A stretch of DNA of 58,516 bases from Opitutales bacterium. GTDB taxonomy: Bacteria > Verrucomicrobiota > Verrucomicrobiia > Opitutales > T3Sed10-336. The stretch is taken from the NCBI GenBank assembly GCA_022565335.1, contig JAIUMY010000008.1, positions 1 through 58,516 on the forward strand, written 5' to 3'. Shown here in pieces: positions 1 to 9,722 of this stretch (positions within the stretch are counted from its first letter, which is position 1; every line of letters starts with the position of its first letter). The notes below the pieces were generated by a model. The model was not told the origin of the DNA. It saw nothing but the letters and a program-made list of their open reading frames with translations, and searched no databases. The position numbers were made by a program, and so were the translations under genes.

Positions 1-1
1 G

Positions 2-397
2 ACTGAGTTGGGGTATATTGTGGATGCGATTGATAAGGATACGGGCAGCGATGTGTTGCGGTTTTACCGAATGCTGGTGCTGGGACAGGGGCGAATGCAA
101 CGGGACGGCAAGGGGCATCTGGATGACCAAGAGGCGCAAGAAGAAATAACTCGTTTACTCAGTGAGCAGGCTGGAAGTGAAGGTAAACGCCGTGCTCGGG
201 AAAAGGTTTTTGCGGCCCTTACCAGAGGACAGATAGTTGGTTCAGAGTCTTTCGTAGGGGGACTGCTAAAGGAGGCGAAGCAATGCCTTTCGCGCAAAGT
301 CCGCCGTCCCAGCCTGACTTTGGAGACTCCCCTTCCCGGATTGTTTTCGCCGAATTTCTTTCGTTTCAACAAAAACACCTCACCAGAGGAAAAATGA
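2..397 (+). CDS. C-terminal part of a RAYT-like (IS200-like fold) transposase, cut by the window edge
   Basis: The reading frame is open to the left edge, so this is the tail of a longer gene; about 131 codons are visible. The segment LRFYRMLVLGQG followed by an acidic spacer, EEITRLLSEQA, then a Lys/Arg-rich stretch and VGSESFVGGLLKEA matches the C-terminal half of the complete RAYT at 28230-29219 (LREYRMLLLGQAG, EEIAEILSARA, LGSREFVRGCRE). REP-associated tyrosine transposases of this kind carry the catalytic HuH motif and tyrosine in the N-terminal half, which lies outside the window, so I cannot say whether this copy is intact. The last 30 residues (SLTLETPLPGLFSPNFFRFN and beyond) have no match in the other copy and may be read-through into flanking DNA. 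It points toward the purine operon, which converges on it. Confidence 0.6.
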   Translation, partial: TELGYIVDAIDKDTGSDVLRFYRMLVLGQGRMQRDGKGHLDDQEAQEEITRLLSEQAGSEGKRRAREKVFAALTRGQIVGSESFVGGLLKEAKQCLSRKVRRPSLTLETPLPGLFSPNFFRFNKNTSPEEK

Positions 398-509
398 TGA
401 AGAGAGATATTGAGGGAATCAGAGAGCTCAAACCAGGATTTATTTTAGGTTCTATGGACTTATATATTGACACCACATCGATACATCGCTCTTAACTCTC
501 CTTTTCGGC

Positions 510-1592
510 TTATTGCAGGTCGATCTTTCCGGCGTCCTTGGTGACTTCGCCGATGATAGTGTAGCGTTGTTTTTGTTTGTCCAAAAGCTTGCCCACGGCC
601 TCTTTTTGTTCAGGGTCGATCACCAAGACCAAGCCCATTCCCATGTTGAAAACTTCATACAATTCCTCGGGAAGAACCCCGCCCTGGGTTTCCAAAGCGT
701 TGAAAAGCGCGGTCTTTTTCCAGGAACGAGTGTGGATTACCGCACCGCATTTGTCCGGAAGGATGCGTGGCAGATTCCCCGGGAAACCTCCGCCGGTAAT
801 ATGACAGGCCGCAAAAATGGCGTTGCCTTTCCGTTTTGCCGAACTGTCTCCCTTGTTCAGTTTGCCGAGTAGAGCCTGTAAAATATTGCTGTAGTTTAAA
901 TGTGGCTCCAAAAGAGCATCGGCAATGGCCTTTTTGGTTCCGGGAAGAACATCATCCATCCGGTAGCGCAGCTTGGTGAAGAAAATCCGTGTCGCCAGGG
1001 TATATCCGTTGGTATGCAATCCGCTCGAGGGCAAGCCAATCAACAAGTCCCCGGGCTTGACCGCTTTGCCGGTGAGAATCTTTTTCTTCTCCACCACCCC
1101 GACAATGGAGCCAACCAATTCGTATTCCCCAGCTTTGTAAAAACCGGGCATCTGGGCAGTTTCGCCACCAATCAAGGCACAATTGCCCTGCTGGCAGGCT
1201 TTGCTCATCCCCCCCAAAACTTCGTGAAACACCGCCGGTTCCAATTTGCCCATCCCCACGTAATCGAGGAAAAACAATGGCTCCGCCCCGCAAACCGCGA
1301 TGTCATTCAGGCAGTGATTGACGATATCCTCACCCACCACCTGATTTTTGCCCGCACTGATGGCCAGTTGCAGTTTGGTCCCCACACCGTCCACACTGCT
1401 GACCAGAACAGGCTCTTTGTATTTCTTGGCCAATTTGGTGAGATCGAATAATCCCCCAAAACCACCCAGACCACCAATCACTTCAGGGCGACTGGCTTTG
1501 GACAATTCTTTTTTCAAATTTCCTTTGAGGGTATCTGCCAGGTCAATATCGACCCCAGCTTGGGCATAGGCTTTATTGGAGGAGGAACTCAT
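510..1592 (-). CDS. purM: Phosphoribosylformylglycinamidine cyclo-ligase (AIR synthetase)
   Basis: Cytosolic purine enzyme that closes the imidazole ring: FGAM + ATP gives AIR + ADP + Pi. The 360-residue length is near the family norm (about 345). Family hallmarks are all visible: the glycine-rich GGLGGFGGLFDL near residue 40, VSSVDGVGTKL, the ATP/Mg segment NDIAVCGAEPLFFLDY, and IGGETAQMPGFY, with GLPSSGLHTNGYTLAR-like sequence in the second half. It starts with ATG. It is the last gene of the purS-purQ-purL-purF-purM run, 62 bases after purF, so its substrate comes directly from the upstream PurLQS complex. No clear terminator hairpin with a T run is visible in the roughly 110 bases behind it. 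Identification is secure; nothing unusual in the active-site motifs. Confidence 0.97.
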   Translation of the reverse strand: MSSSSNKAYAQAGVDIDLADTLKGNLKKELSKASRPEVIGGLGGFGGLFDLTKLAKKYKEPVLVSSVDGVGTKLQLAISAGKNQVVGEDIVNHCLNDIAVCGAEPLFFLDYVGMGKLEPAVFHEVLGGMSKACQQGNCALIGGETAQMPGFYKAGEYELVGSIVGVVEKKKILTGKAVKPGDLLIGLPSSGLHTNGYTLATRIFFTKLRYRMDDVLPGTKKAIADALLEPHLNYSNILQALLGKLNKGDSSAKRKGNAIFAACHITGGGFPGNLPRILPDKCGAVIHTRSWKKTALFNALETQGGVLPEELYEVFNMGMGLVLVIDPEQKEAVGKLLDKQKQRYTIIGEVTKDAGKIDLQ

Positions 1593-1654
1593 AAACGAAT
1601 CGAAAAGGTATTAGGGAAAGCAACAAATTTGAATCGTAAGCTACCAGAGGGCAA

Positions 1655-3568
1655 CTAATAACTGCGTCCCGATTGCTTTTCATAAAAATTGATATAGGCG
1701 TTGTTCACTACTTTATACCCTCCGGGAGTGGGATAATTGCCGGTAAAATACCAATCTCCGCGGTGCTTGGGCAGCGAACGATGAAGGCTCTTGATATCCT
1801 GAAAAATCAGCTCCACCTCCCCATCCCAATGATCGAGACGGGGCTTGACCAATTGTGTGATCCGGGCGGAGAGCTCTTCCGCAGTAAAGGGTTCATAAAT
1901 GTCCTGGACACAATTGCGCATCTCTCCCAAAGGCTTTTTCACTTCGGCGATACAACGCTGGTACACCTCTCCCAGAAAAGCCTCGTTTCCTCTTTCGCGC
2001 CACAAATCGATGGCTGCCTCAAAGGCAATGAATTTCCCCAACTCGGACATGTCGATGCCATAGCAATCGGGATACCGGATCTGTGGAGCGGTCGAGGCGA
2101 TGATGATTTTGCGCGGATGGAAGCGGGAGAGGATTTTTAAGATAGATCGCTTCAGGGTCGTCCCACGGACAATGGAGTCGTCAATACAAACCAAGGCATC
2201 ATCGGGACCGACGGTCCCGTAGCTGATGTCATACACATGGGAAACCAAATCATTGCGTCCACTTTCCTGACTGATAAAAGTGCGCAGCTTGATATCCTTA
2301 ATCGCCACCTTTTCTCCGCGAGGCCACCCTTCCATGATGAGGTTGTCAAGAGTCTCCTCATCAAGGTTCCCATTTTGTGACGCCTTCAGGATGCCTTGCT
2401 TGACTTGCTCCCGGCGGATTCGGCGGAGCTCGTCCATGAGACCATAATACGCGGTCTCGGCAGTGTTTGGAATAAAGCCGAAGACCGCTTTGCGGAAATC
2501 CCCGCCGGCTGCCTTGATGAGCCGAGCGGCTAAACTGCCGCCCAGGGCTTTACGCTCCTGGTAAATATCGGGGTCATTGCCCCGGGAAAAGTAAATCCGT
2601 TCGAAAGAACAGGAAGAACGCTGATCGGAAGTGGCAAAGACCGTCTTATGCAACTCTCCGCTTTTGGCCAACCGCATGACTGTCCCGGGCTCAACTTCCT
2701 GCACCTCTTCTTGATAAACATCAAAAGCGGTCATCAAGGGGGCCCTCTCAGAAGCGACGGCAAAAACTTCCTCGTTGTGCAGGTAATGGCAGGGCCGGAT
2801 GCCCTGAGGATCGCGGAAAGCAAAGGCATCGCCGGTCCCGACCATTCCCACCAAGGCATAGCCGCCATCCCAGCTTCGGGAGGCTTTTTGCACCACCTCG
2901 CCAATATCCAACTCGGCGGCAATCCGCGCAGCGACCACCCGGGGATCCTTTTCCTCGCCCGCAATAATCTCAAACATTCGGTCGTGCTCCCGATCGAGAT
3001 AATAGCCGATTTTTTCCAATAAGGTCTGGGTATCGCTCTCAAAAATCGGATGCTGCCCCATTTGAATCAGGGCTTGGTTGAGTTCCGGGGTGTTGGTCAG
3101 GTTAAAATTCCCGGCCAAAACAAGGTTCTTGCCGGGCCAGTTGCTTTTACGGTAGTAAGGATGACAGGAACGCAAGCTATACCCCCCAAAAGTGCCATAG
3201 CGCAAATGCCCAAGCATCGCCTCACCGGAAAAATCGAAATACTTCTTCAGGGTCGCAGGAAATTCGGGATAAACCCGCCCTTTTTTGATCTGCCGGTCGA
3301 GGTCCTTGCTGAGTTTCCGAAAAATGCGGTTTAGCGAATCGGCCTTGATACTACGTTCGCGGAAAATGTAGGGTTCCCCCGGGGGCATATCCTGCTTCAT
3401 TACCGCCACCCCAGCCCCGTCCTGCCCACGGTTATGCTGTTTCTCCATGAGCAGGAACAACTTATTGAACCCCCACAAAGCGCTCCCATATTTATCCAGA
3501 TAATAGTCCAGCGGCTTCAACAGCCGGATCATGGCAATGCCGCATTCGTGCTTGATCGGGTCACTCAT
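1655..3568 (-). CDS. purF: Amidophosphoribosyltransferase (long form)
   Basis: First committed step of purine synthesis: PRPP + glutamine to phosphoribosylamine. The N-terminal class II glutamine amidotransferase half begins MSDPIKHECGIA, so the catalytic cysteine is Cys9 and eight residues must be removed, as the short propeptide is in Bacillus-type enzymes. MEKQHNRGQDGAG and HLRYGTFGG follow. The phosphoribosyltransferase half has the PRPP loop VCIDDSIVRGTT. At 637 residues it is much longer than the E. coli or Bacillus enzymes (about 475-505) and resembles the long form seen in Bacteroidetes and relatives; the extra length is largely C-terminal (WRERGNEAFLGEVYQRC onward). It sits 14 bases after purL and 62 before purM. 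Regulation by nucleotides would be expected of the family; nothing here shows an operator. Confidence 0.95.
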   Translation of the reverse strand: MSDPIKHECGIAMIRLLKPLDYYLDKYGSALWGFNKLFLLMEKQHNRGQDGAGVAVMKQDMPPGEPYIFRERSIKADSLNRIFRKLSKDLDRQIKKGRVYPEFPATLKKYFDFSGEAMLGHLRYGTFGGYSLRSCHPYYRKSNWPGKNLVLAGNFNLTNTPELNQALIQMGQHPIFESDTQTLLEKIGYYLDREHDRMFEIIAGEEKDPRVVAARIAAELDIGEVVQKASRSWDGGYALVGMVGTGDAFAFRDPQGIRPCHYLHNEEVFAVASERAPLMTAFDVYQEEVQEVEPGTVMRLAKSGELHKTVFATSDQRSSCSFERIYFSRGNDPDIYQERKALGGSLAARLIKAAGGDFRKAVFGFIPNTAETAYYGLMDELRRIRREQVKQGILKASQNGNLDEETLDNLIMEGWPRGEKVAIKDIKLRTFISQESGRNDLVSHVYDISYGTVGPDDALVCIDDSIVRGTTLKRSILKILSRFHPRKIIIASTAPQIRYPDCYGIDMSELGKFIAFEAAIDLWRERGNEAFLGEVYQRCIAEVKKPLGEMRNCVQDIYEPFTAEELSARITQLVKPRLDHWDGEVELIFQDIKSLHRSLPKHRGDWYFTGNYPTPGGYKVVNNAYINFYEKQSGRSY

Positions 3569-3582
3569 AAAATTCCTTCATT

Positions 3583-5904
3583 TCAGGACGGAAGACCAGG
3601 AAGAGCCATTGCTTTACCGATGCGCTGACTCCAAATGTCACGTAAGTTTTTCACTTCCCATGAATGATCCAAGGACCCCCCGGTGCGCAAGCTCAGAATG
3701 GGTTCGGCGGTAACTTTGCCTAAACTCTGTACCGCCACGCCCGCCGCTTGGGCCGTCGCTATCACGGTCTCTTCCTCGGCGGAATCCACCGCCAACAGGA
3801 TCCGGCCTTGAGATTCCCCGAACAACAAGGCATCCCAACGCGCTGGGCTCGCCGAAGCCAACTCCAAGGTGGCCCCAAAATTTTGTTCCTCGGCAAATAG
3901 CATTTCCCCCACCGCTACGAGTAGCCCGCCATCGGAAAGATCGTGCGCCGCCTTGACCCGACCCTCACGAATCACCTGGCGAACCAGATCGTGGACGGTT
4001 TTTTCCTTAGCCAAATCAATTTCCGGAGCCCGTCCGGTTTTCACGCTATGCACGGTTTGCAGGTATTGGCTGCCTCCGATTTCATCGGGCCAACCCCCTA
4101 GCAAAAGAAGCTTTTGCCCCGCCGCACTTACCGTTTGGGTCGTGATATCGGCTTCCTTTTCGATCAGCCCCACCACCGAAATCACCGGAGTTGGGTCGAT
4201 CGCTCCACGATGGTTCTCATTGTAAAGACTCACATTGCCCCCCACCACCGGCACATCGAAGGCTGCACAGCAATCGGACAAGCCCTTCACCGCTTCCTTC
4301 ATCGTATAAAAAACTTCCGGCTTGTAGGGGTTTCCGAAGTTCAGATTATCGGTCATCGCCAAAGGCTCCGCCCCACTGCAAGCGAGATTCCGCAAGCATT
4401 CGGCCATGGCAATCAGGCCCCCGCGATGCGGGTCGAGATAGCAATACCGCCCAATGCCGTCATTCGCGATGGCCACAAATTTATCCCCTTCGCCGGTTCG
4501 AATCCGGCACACTGCCGCATCACTCCCGGGCAAAACCACCGTAGAGGCGCCCACCATGTGGTCGTATTGCCGGTACACCCATTCCTTCGAGGCAATCGAG
4601 GGGTCACCCAAAAGCCCGGGTAAGGCTTCGGCCAGACTTTCTTTAGTCAAATCCGCGATCTCATCCGGCTTCCAGGCTTGGGTTTTGGCGAGATAGGCTG
4701 GCTCTTTGGCTTCCCGCTCGTACACCGGTCCCTCGTCGGTCAGGAAGCGCGCCGGCAGATCCGCAACGGTGACCCCGTGCTGCTTCACCACCATGCGGTC
4801 GCCTTCCTTCACCTCCCCGACTTTGGCGGCATGTAGATCCCATTTGGCAAAAACGTCCTCAATCTCTTTCTCCCGGCCCTTTTGCACGATCACCAGCATG
4901 CGCTCCTGACTCTCCGAAAGCATGATTTCATAGGAGTTCATGTTCGTCTCGCGCTGCGGGACCTCATCCAATTCGATCTCAATGCCGGCATTTCCGCGAC
5001 CCGCCGTTTCGCAGGTCGAACAGGTCAAACCGGCCGCCCCCATATCCTGAATGCCCACCACCAAACCGGGAATGGCCATCATTTCCAAACAGGCTTCCAG
5101 CAAAAGTTTTTCCATGAACGGGTCGCCCTTTTGCACCGCCGGACGATCCGCCTGGCTCTCCTCGGTCAGCTCGCGCGAAGCAAAACTGGCCCCGCCGAGA
5201 CCATCGCGTCCGGTGGCCGCTCCGACATAATACACCGGATTGCCCACCCCGGTGGCGGCCCCTTTTTGCAGTTGGTCATGGCGCAGAATACCCAGACAAA
5301 GGGCATTCACCAAAGGATTGCCTTCGTACGACTCGTCAAAGACCACATCCCCGCCCACCGTGGGAATCCCCATACAATTGCCGTAGTGCGAAATACCCGC
5401 AACCACCCCACGGAATAGCCGTTTCACCGTGGCATCCTCCAGATCGCCAAAGCGGAGACTGTTGGTCAGCAAGACTGGCCGTGCGCCCATCGTGAAAATA
5501 TCCCGGATTATCCCCCCGACTCCCGTCGCCGCGCCCTCAAAAGGCTCCACCGCGCTGGGATGATTGTGGGACTCGATCTTAAAACAAATGGCCCAGCCGC
5601 CGCCGATGTCGATGACCCCGGCATTTTCCTCACCGGCTTTAACCATCACCCGTCCATAACCCCGGGAGGTGTCTTTTTTCTCCACCGGAAAGGTCTTCAG
5701 CAAGGGTTTGGAATTTTTGTAGGAACAGTGTTCCGACCACATTACGCTGAAAATACCCAACTCGGTGAGCGTGGGCTCGCGCCCCAAAGTTTGGACAATA
5801 TGGTCGTATTCCTCGGGCTGAAGCCCATGTTTTTCGATCAGTTCCGGAGTGATCGAAACATTCAGCACAGGGTCCGGATTGGGAGGAAGGGAAGAAGAGG
5901 ACAT
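3583..5904 (-). CDS. purL: Phosphoribosylformylglycinamidine synthase subunit II (small PurL)
   Basis: Synthetase subunit that turns FGAR into FGAM with ATP and ammonia. This is the small type (773 residues, family about 740) that lacks a fused glutaminase and works with separate PurQ and PurS, both encoded just upstream. Seen motifs: [12 protein letters not shown] and the ATP-site segment [20 protein letters not shown] in the first third, the [11 protein letters not shown] loop, and the repeated pseudo-symmetric half with [16 protein letters not shown] and [11 protein letters not shown]. Start is ATG, 24 bases after the purQ stop; purF follows after 14 bases, so translation of the block is probably coupled. 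No frameshift or missing motif seen. Confidence 0.97.
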   Translation of the reverse strand: MSSSSLPPNPDPVLNVSITPELIEKHGLQPEEYDHIVQTLGREPTLTELGIFSVMWSEHCSYKNSKPLLKTFPVEKKDTSRGYGRVMVKAGEENAGVIDIGGGWAICFKIESHNHPSAVEPFEGAATGVGGIIRDIFTMGARPVLLTNSLRFGDLEDATVKRLFRGVVAGISHYGNCMGIPTVGGDVVFDESYEGNPLVNALCLGILRHDQLQKGAATGVGNPVYYVGAATGRDGLGGASFASRELTEESQADRPAVQKGDPFMEKLLLEACLEMMAIPGLVVGIQDMGAAGLTCSTCETAGRGNAGIEIELDEVPQRETNMNSYEIMLSESQERMLVIVQKGREKEIEDVFAKWDLHAAKVGEVKEGDRMVVKQHGVTVADLPARFLTDEGPVYEREAKEPAYLAKTQAWKPDEIADLTKESLAEALPGLLGDPSIASKEWVYRQYDHMVGASTVVLPGSDAAVCRIRTGEGDKFVAIANDGIGRYCYLDPHRGGLIAMAECLRNLACSGAEPLAMTDNLNFGNPYKPEVFYTMKEAVKGLSDCCAAFDVPVVGGNVSLYNENHRGAIDPTPVISVVGLIEKEADITTQTVSAAGQKLLLLGGWPDEIGGSQYLQTVHSVKTGRAPEIDLAKEKTVHDLVRQVIREGRVKAAHDLSDGGLLVAVGEMLFAEEQNFGATLELASASPARWDALLFGESQGRILLAVDSAEEETVIATAQAAGVAVQSLGKVTAEPILSLRTGGSLDHSWEVKNLRDIWSQRIGKAMALPGLPS

Positions 5905-5928
5905 GATCGGATAAAAAACGGAAAAGGG

Positions 5929-6621
5929 TCAGCGGTGGCCCGCGAGTTTCAAAAGGGTTTGCAAAATCGGAAGGCCATCCCGGGAAGGATGAAAGGACTC
6001 CACTGCCCGCTCCGGATGCGGCATCATCCCAATCACCGTACCCTCACGGTTACAAATGCCCGCAATATCGGAGAGCGAGCCGTTGGGATTGCCACGACGC
6101 TCGATGGCGGCGGGCCGGTCGGCATAGCGGAAAAGAATCTGGTCGTTCGCCTCCAGCTCAGCCAGGCCAGCGTGATCGATGCGATAATTCCCCTCCCCGT
6201 GGGCTACTGGAATCCGCAGCGGGTTCGCCCCAAGGGGGGCCTGCCACGCCTCGCGACGGGCGGCCAGCGTCAAGTTGACCGTTTCACAGCGGAATTCCAG
6301 ACAGTCGTTCCGAATCAAGGCCCCCGGCAATAAACCCGCTTCACAGAGGATTTGAAATCCATTGCAAATGCCCATCACCATTCCGCCTGCCCCGGCGTAG
6401 GCTTTCAGCGCCTTCATTACCGGTGAAAACCGGGCGATGGCTCCGCAACGGAGGTAATCCCCATAGGAAAACCCTCCGGGCACCACCACCAGATCGAGGC
6501 CTTCGAGGCTTTCCTCCTTGTGCCATACCAACCGCGCCGGAACCCCCAGAACGGTGGCGAAGGCATGAAGCGAATCCTGGTCGCAGTTCGACCCCGGGAA
6601 TTGCAATACGCCGACCTTCAT
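5929..6621 (-). CDS. purQ: FGAM synthase subunit I (glutaminase)
   Basis: Class I glutamine amidotransferase that feeds ammonia to PurL. The 230 residues begin with [15 protein letters not shown], typical of PurQ, and contain the catalytic triad: nucleophile Cys86 in [11 protein letters not shown], and His202 and Glu204 in [12 protein letters not shown]. The [11 protein letters not shown] segment near residue 50 forms the oxyanion side. The start ATG overlaps the purS stop by four bases (ATGA), so the two small subunits are translationally coupled, as expected for the PurLQS complex. Confidence 0.97.
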   Translation of the reverse strand: MKVGVLQFPGSNCDQDSLHAFATVLGVPARLVWHKEESLEGLDLVVVPGGFSYGDYLRCGAIARFSPVMKALKAYAGAGGMVMGICNGFQILCEAGLLPGALIRNDCLEFRCETVNLTLAARREAWQAPLGANPLRIPVAHGEGNYRIDHAGLAELEANDQILFRYADRPAAIERRGNPNGSLSDIAGICNREGTVIGMMPHPERAVESFHPSRDGLPILQTLLKLAGHR

Positions 6622-6860
6622 GACGCCTTTTCCCAGCGGTAATCCTCGATCACCGGGTTACTGAGCAGATCACGGCAGATCCGGTCGATCCGCTCCTCCC
6701 AGCCGGCACCGCCCTGTTCGTCGATCTCCAGCTCAATAATCTTGCCCACATGGACCGCCTTTAGACCCGGAAAATCCTGCGATTCCAAGGCGTGTTGTAC
6801 GGCGGCTCCCTGAGGGTCCAGCACATTCTTTTTCGGAGTTACGGTTACGATGATTTTCAC
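6618..6860 (-). CDS. purS: FGAM synthase subunit PurS
   Basis: Small (80-residue) structural subunit that bridges PurQ and PurL and helps channel ammonia. The sequence begins MKIIVTVTPKKNVLDPQGAA and contains VQHALESQDFPGLKAVHVGKIIELEI, both characteristic of PurS. The start codon is GTG at 6860-6858, with no clear Shine-Dalgarno upstream (a T-rich stretch precedes it); it is the first gene of the operon, so the promoter should lie in 6861-7000, but I could not see a convincing -35/-10 pair. It overlaps purQ by four bases. Confidence 0.95.
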   Translation of the reverse strand: MKIIVTVTPKKNVLDPQGAAVQHALESQDFPGLKAVHVGKIIELEIDEQGGAGWEERIDRICRDLLSNPVIEDYRWEKAS

Positions 6861-7170
6861 GATAAGAAAAAGCCCTTATCTCCACCGCCCCAGCCTCGAA
6901 GGTCAAGGGAAAATTACGACTGGAAAACGTAAGCCTACCACTTGGCAACTCTGTTTCCCCTCTATAATTTGAGCAAAATATCCACCCATCGAGTCACTGT
7001 ACTACGAATTACTATTCTTTTTTGCCAACGATTGCCTGACCAAAGACAAACCTCTCCAAACCCATCCAATCCGATTGCGCTTTCCTGGTATGATCACCAA
7101 AAAAAAACCGCACGGGGAAAAGAGCTCCCGTGCGGCATGAAAATAAAAATTTCCGAGAATAATGTTTACA
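6861..7170. other. Intergenic region between purS and the pseudopilin (310 bp)
   Basis: It holds the presumed promoter of the purine operon (reading left) and, at its right end, the rho-independent terminator of the pseudopilin gene. No open frame here has a recognisable product. A TATAAT-like hexamer at about 6962 lies on the plus strand without a matching -35 box, so I do not call it. Confidence 0.5.
7099..7135 (-). terminator. Rho-independent terminator of the pseudopilin gene
   Basis: Read on the minus strand, CCGCACGGG (7135-7127) and CCCGTGCGG (7116-7108) form a perfect 9-bp GC-rich stem around a 10-base loop, followed immediately by nine T (7107-7099). It lies about 35 bases beyond the pseudopilin stop codon, so that gene is the last of its transcript and is separated from the purine operon promoter. 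Confidence 0.93.
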
Positions 7171-7672
7171 TTAGTAGGTATAGGCCAAGGCTGGTGCATC
7201 TCCGTCACGGCCCGCAACATTCACCGCACTAATGAAAGTATTGATCCGCTCTCGAATGAAGAAATTATGCACGTCGCTAGCGGCAGAGCCGGTGAACAAC
7301 CCCCCTGCGGTCGGGGTGCCCCTGGTGCTGTGGCCATTGGTAGTCCATGCCGAACCACTATTGAGATTAGTGGAAGCATACCCTTCCGGACCTCCTCCTA
7401 CGCCATAGGACTCCCCGGCCACTTGACTGACGACCTCAATGTATCTTCCCGAACCAACTAAATGGGAGGCCAGGACCAAATCCACGCCCTCGTTCAGGAA
7501 ATACTGATTGGCGGCCCCGCCAATGATCCGGAGATTGTTCATAATGGCGTTTTCACGGGAGGTTTGACGAACACGCTGGAAAGCGGGTATGGCGATCGCG
7601 GCCAAAAGACCGATGATCACCACGACGATCATGATTTCAACTAGAGTAAAACCGTTTTTTTTTATTTTTCAT
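7171..7672 (-). CDS. Type IV pilin-like / type II secretion pseudopilin with an out-of-frame leader
   Basis: The in-frame body (ATG at 7632) gives 153 residues starting MIVVVIIGLLAAIAIPAFQR, the hydrophobic N-terminal helix of type IV pilins, then an Ala/Gly/Ser-rich C-terminal domain. Codons just upstream in the same frame read N-G-F-T-L-V-E-I, a perfect prepilin peptidase site with Glu at mature position 5, but that frame meets TGA at 7671-7669. The only ATG that could supply the leader (7672-7670, M-K-N-K-K-K-R-F) is one base out of frame; removing one A from the nine-A run (7663-7655) would give M-K-N-K-K-N-G-F-T-L-V-E-I. So expression needs slippage or a +1 frameshift, or the sequence has an indel. 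The gene is monocistronic, with its own terminator. Short pseudopilins of this kind are common in Verrucomicrobia. Pilin identity is sure; whether it is expressed is open. Confidence 0.85.
7655..7663 (-). other. Homopolymer A9 at the frame break in the pseudopilin leader
   Basis: Nine consecutive A (T on the plus strand) follow ATGAAAAAT. With nine A the ATG frame ends at TGA after eleven codons; with eight A it joins the FTLVEI frame exactly. Runs of nine or more A are known sites of polymerase slippage, and also of sequencing error. Confidence 0.8.
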
Positions 7673-8088
7673 GGCTATCTAAGGGGGTTTAGGATTTTCG
7701 TATATTAAAAAAGTGCAAACAGGTATGTTCTTAGCTTAATTCCTGCGCAACTTATAATTAGATTTTTAAACTACCAGAACACGGAGTGCATGTCTTTGGG
7801 TTATTCCGCAAATTGTCTAGGATTTTGCGCAGCCTTTTCGACTAAACTCATCTTTTCGGGGAGAGCTACCCTTAACTTAAAAATCAGTGGTCTAACGTGA
7901 ATTATTGCTAGTAGCCTGTCGCATCCTTAGAAAAGTAAACAAAACGTAGAGAAGACGACTTTTGGCGTGCCTCAACTCAGATTTTGCAAGATCAAGCCGG
8001 GCAACTTTCCGCCACCACGCAAAGTCGAATGTATAGGGAATCGTCAAAGAAGAAGGATTTTGAACAGGCACTGGCCACTTTTGCCCGG
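7673..8088. other. AT-rich intergenic region (about 416 bp)
   Basis: This region lies upstream of the pseudopilin and downstream of the lipoprotein gene, and should hold the pseudopilin promoter. It is clearly richer in A and T than its surroundings and has no open frame with a recognisable product. I see no tRNA-like cloverleaf and no strong terminator hairpin. Confidence 0.5.
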
Positions 8089-8718
8089 TTATTCTTGCAG
8101 GGCCTGAATTTGCTGCAATTTGATAAGTGTTTCCAAGCTACTGTTGATGCTGGTGAGCTCACCTTGTTCCGGTTGGATAATGATACGCTTTTCCTTGGAC
8201 AACGCTTTCTTTTGGAGATACGCTTGCCACTCCCATTTCACTTGGTCAAGGGACTTTAAGGGAACGGTTAGGGCGATATCCAGATCTCTCAGCTCTTCAT
8301 CACTTCTCCACGTTGGCGAAGCAAAGATTTCCTTGGAAGCCACTCCAATGGAGTGGTCGCCTTTGGCCAGGGCAAGATCGAGAAACAATGTAGAACGGCC
8401 TTTGACCTGCCTCCAGTGCGTTCCCTCACCCCACCGCCAAAAACCGGAAACAAACGCGGGCTCTTCCGTATCGCTCCAAAATCGATATTGTGGAGCAATA
8501 CCGCATTCGTATACGAATGGCGTGGTGCCAAGTTTTCGCCCTAAGTGTCCATCCTCCTCGATAGCGTAAACATCGGCACCTGAGGGGATCGAATCAATCG
8601 TCACGGAGATAGTAAACTCTGGAGTCGCAGGCTCAGGACCCAGCCTTGTGCTTCGGCAACCAGAGGCGAAGAGAAAGGCGGTCAGCACGGCGATAGATGA
8701 AAATTTTAAAAGGTTCAT
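8089..8718 (-). CDS. Outer-membrane-type lipoprotein with a PEGA-like domain
   Basis: The 209-residue protein has a lipoprotein signal: MNLLKFSSIAVLTAFLFASG with lipobox LFASGC, Cys21 being the lipidated residue. Residues about 35-70 (FTISVTIDSIPSGADVYAI, then KLGTTPF) look like a PEGA domain, a small beta fold typical of surface proteins. The central part is rich in Trp (SGFWRWGEGTHWRQVKG), and the C-terminal 70 residues look helical and Gln-rich. I do not recognise a catalytic motif or assign a function. It stands alone, divergent from the K+ channel gene 248 bases away. The start ATG is supported by the signal peptide. Confidence 0.8.
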   Translation of the reverse strand: MNLLKFSSIAVLTAFLFASGCRSTRLGPEPATPEFTISVTIDSIPSGADVYAIEEDGHLGRKLGTTPFVYECGIAPQYRFWSDTEEPAFVSGFWRWGEGTHWRQVKGRSTLFLDLALAKGDHSIGVASKEIFASPTWRSDEELRDLDIALTVPLKSLDQVKWEWQAYLQKKALSKEKRIIIQPEQGELTSINSSLETLIKLQQIQALQE

Positions 8719-8966
8719 TTTTTAAAATTCTTTATCTTAAGGACTCGAAACGCGGCGGCAAGCCAAATCCCATCACCATAATCCTTCGGGGTGCAGGAAA
8801 TTATTTTAACACTTTGGTTAAGCGAAGCATTTGTAGGTCATTGCCAAGGAGGCCCTTGCTCCTGCCAACGTTTGGCAGACCTTCAGCAAGCAAATCGATC
8901 TCCTGTATATTTGACCGCGCCCCTCTTTACCGTTGAACCCTCAAGGAAACATTTGTACTGAAAAAT

Positions 8967-9719
8967 ATGGCGCGATCATTCCGAGAGAGGTTATACCACG
9001 ATTTAGCGGATGGGGAATCCCCGAGAGAGCGCATCCCGTTGCTGAGCAAAGTCATCATCATCGCGATCCTACTGTCGGTAATCTATGGAGTTCTGGAAAC
9101 GGAGGAAACTTTCCGAAGTAAATTAGGGGTCCTTGCCTTCGGCATTGAATTGTGTTTCTTCCTGTTTTTTGTCCTCGAATTTGCTTTAAGACTGTACGCT
9201 TCTTCCGAAAACCTCAACTACCGCGGTTTTTCCGGCAAACTGAAATTTTGCCTCAGACCTTGGTCAATTATCGATCTTTTGGCCATCCTTCCCTTTATTC
9301 TGGCCCAAGGGTCCACGACGGGATTTGTGCTGAGGCTTGCGCGGGTTTTAAAAATCTTGCGCCTGGCACGCCTCGGCAGGTTTTCGAAAGCGTGGGACCG
9401 GCTGGCCAGGGCCGTGGCGCAAAGAAAAGAGGAATTTCTCATCGGATTGGCTCTTGCAGGCTTTGTTTTGATCTTATCCTCCACCGTTGTGTACCTCTTC
9501 GAGGCAGAATCCCAACCGGAGGAATTTGGGAGCATTCCCCGAGCTCTGTGGTGGAGCATCGCAACCTTAACCACCGTAGGCTATGGGGATGTGACGCCAA
9601 TCACCCCGATCGGGAAAATCTTTGCTGGCATTACCGCCCTTGCCGGGGTCGGCGTGGTGGCCATCCCAACCGGCATTTTCGCCGCCGCCTGCAGCGAAGC
9701 CATGCAGAAAAATAAGTAG
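8967..9719 (+). CDS. Voltage-gated-type potassium channel
   Basis: A 250-residue inner-membrane K+ channel subunit with six predicted membrane segments. The selectivity filter TVGYGD is at residues 203-208, between the pore helix (LWWSIATLT) and the last membrane helix. The S4-like helix VLRLARVLKILRLARLG has Arg/Lys at every third or fourth position, as in voltage sensors. S1 begins near residue 30 (VIIIAILLSVIYGVLE). The N-terminus is short and hydrophilic and there is no RCK or cyclic-nucleotide domain, so gating is likely by voltage alone; that is inference. The ATG at 8967 fits. It converges with msrB, which ends four bases beyond its stop. Confidence 0.93.
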   Translation: MARSFRERLYHDLADGESPRERIPLLSKVIIIAILLSVIYGVLETEETFRSKLGVLAFGIELCFFLFFVLEFALRLYASSENLNYRGFSGKLKFCLRPWSIIDLLAILPFILAQGSTTGFVLRLARVLKILRLARLGRFSKAWDRLARAVAQRKEEFLIGLALAGFVLILSSTVVYLFEAESQPEEFGSIPRALWWSIATLTTVGYGDVTPITPIGKIFAGITALAGVGVVAIPTGIFAAACSEAMQKNK

Positions 9720-9722
9720 TGA

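Noticed and set aside
5560..6333. 257-codon open frame antisense to purL and purQ
   Set aside because: It spans two real genes on the opposite strand and has no coherent domain.
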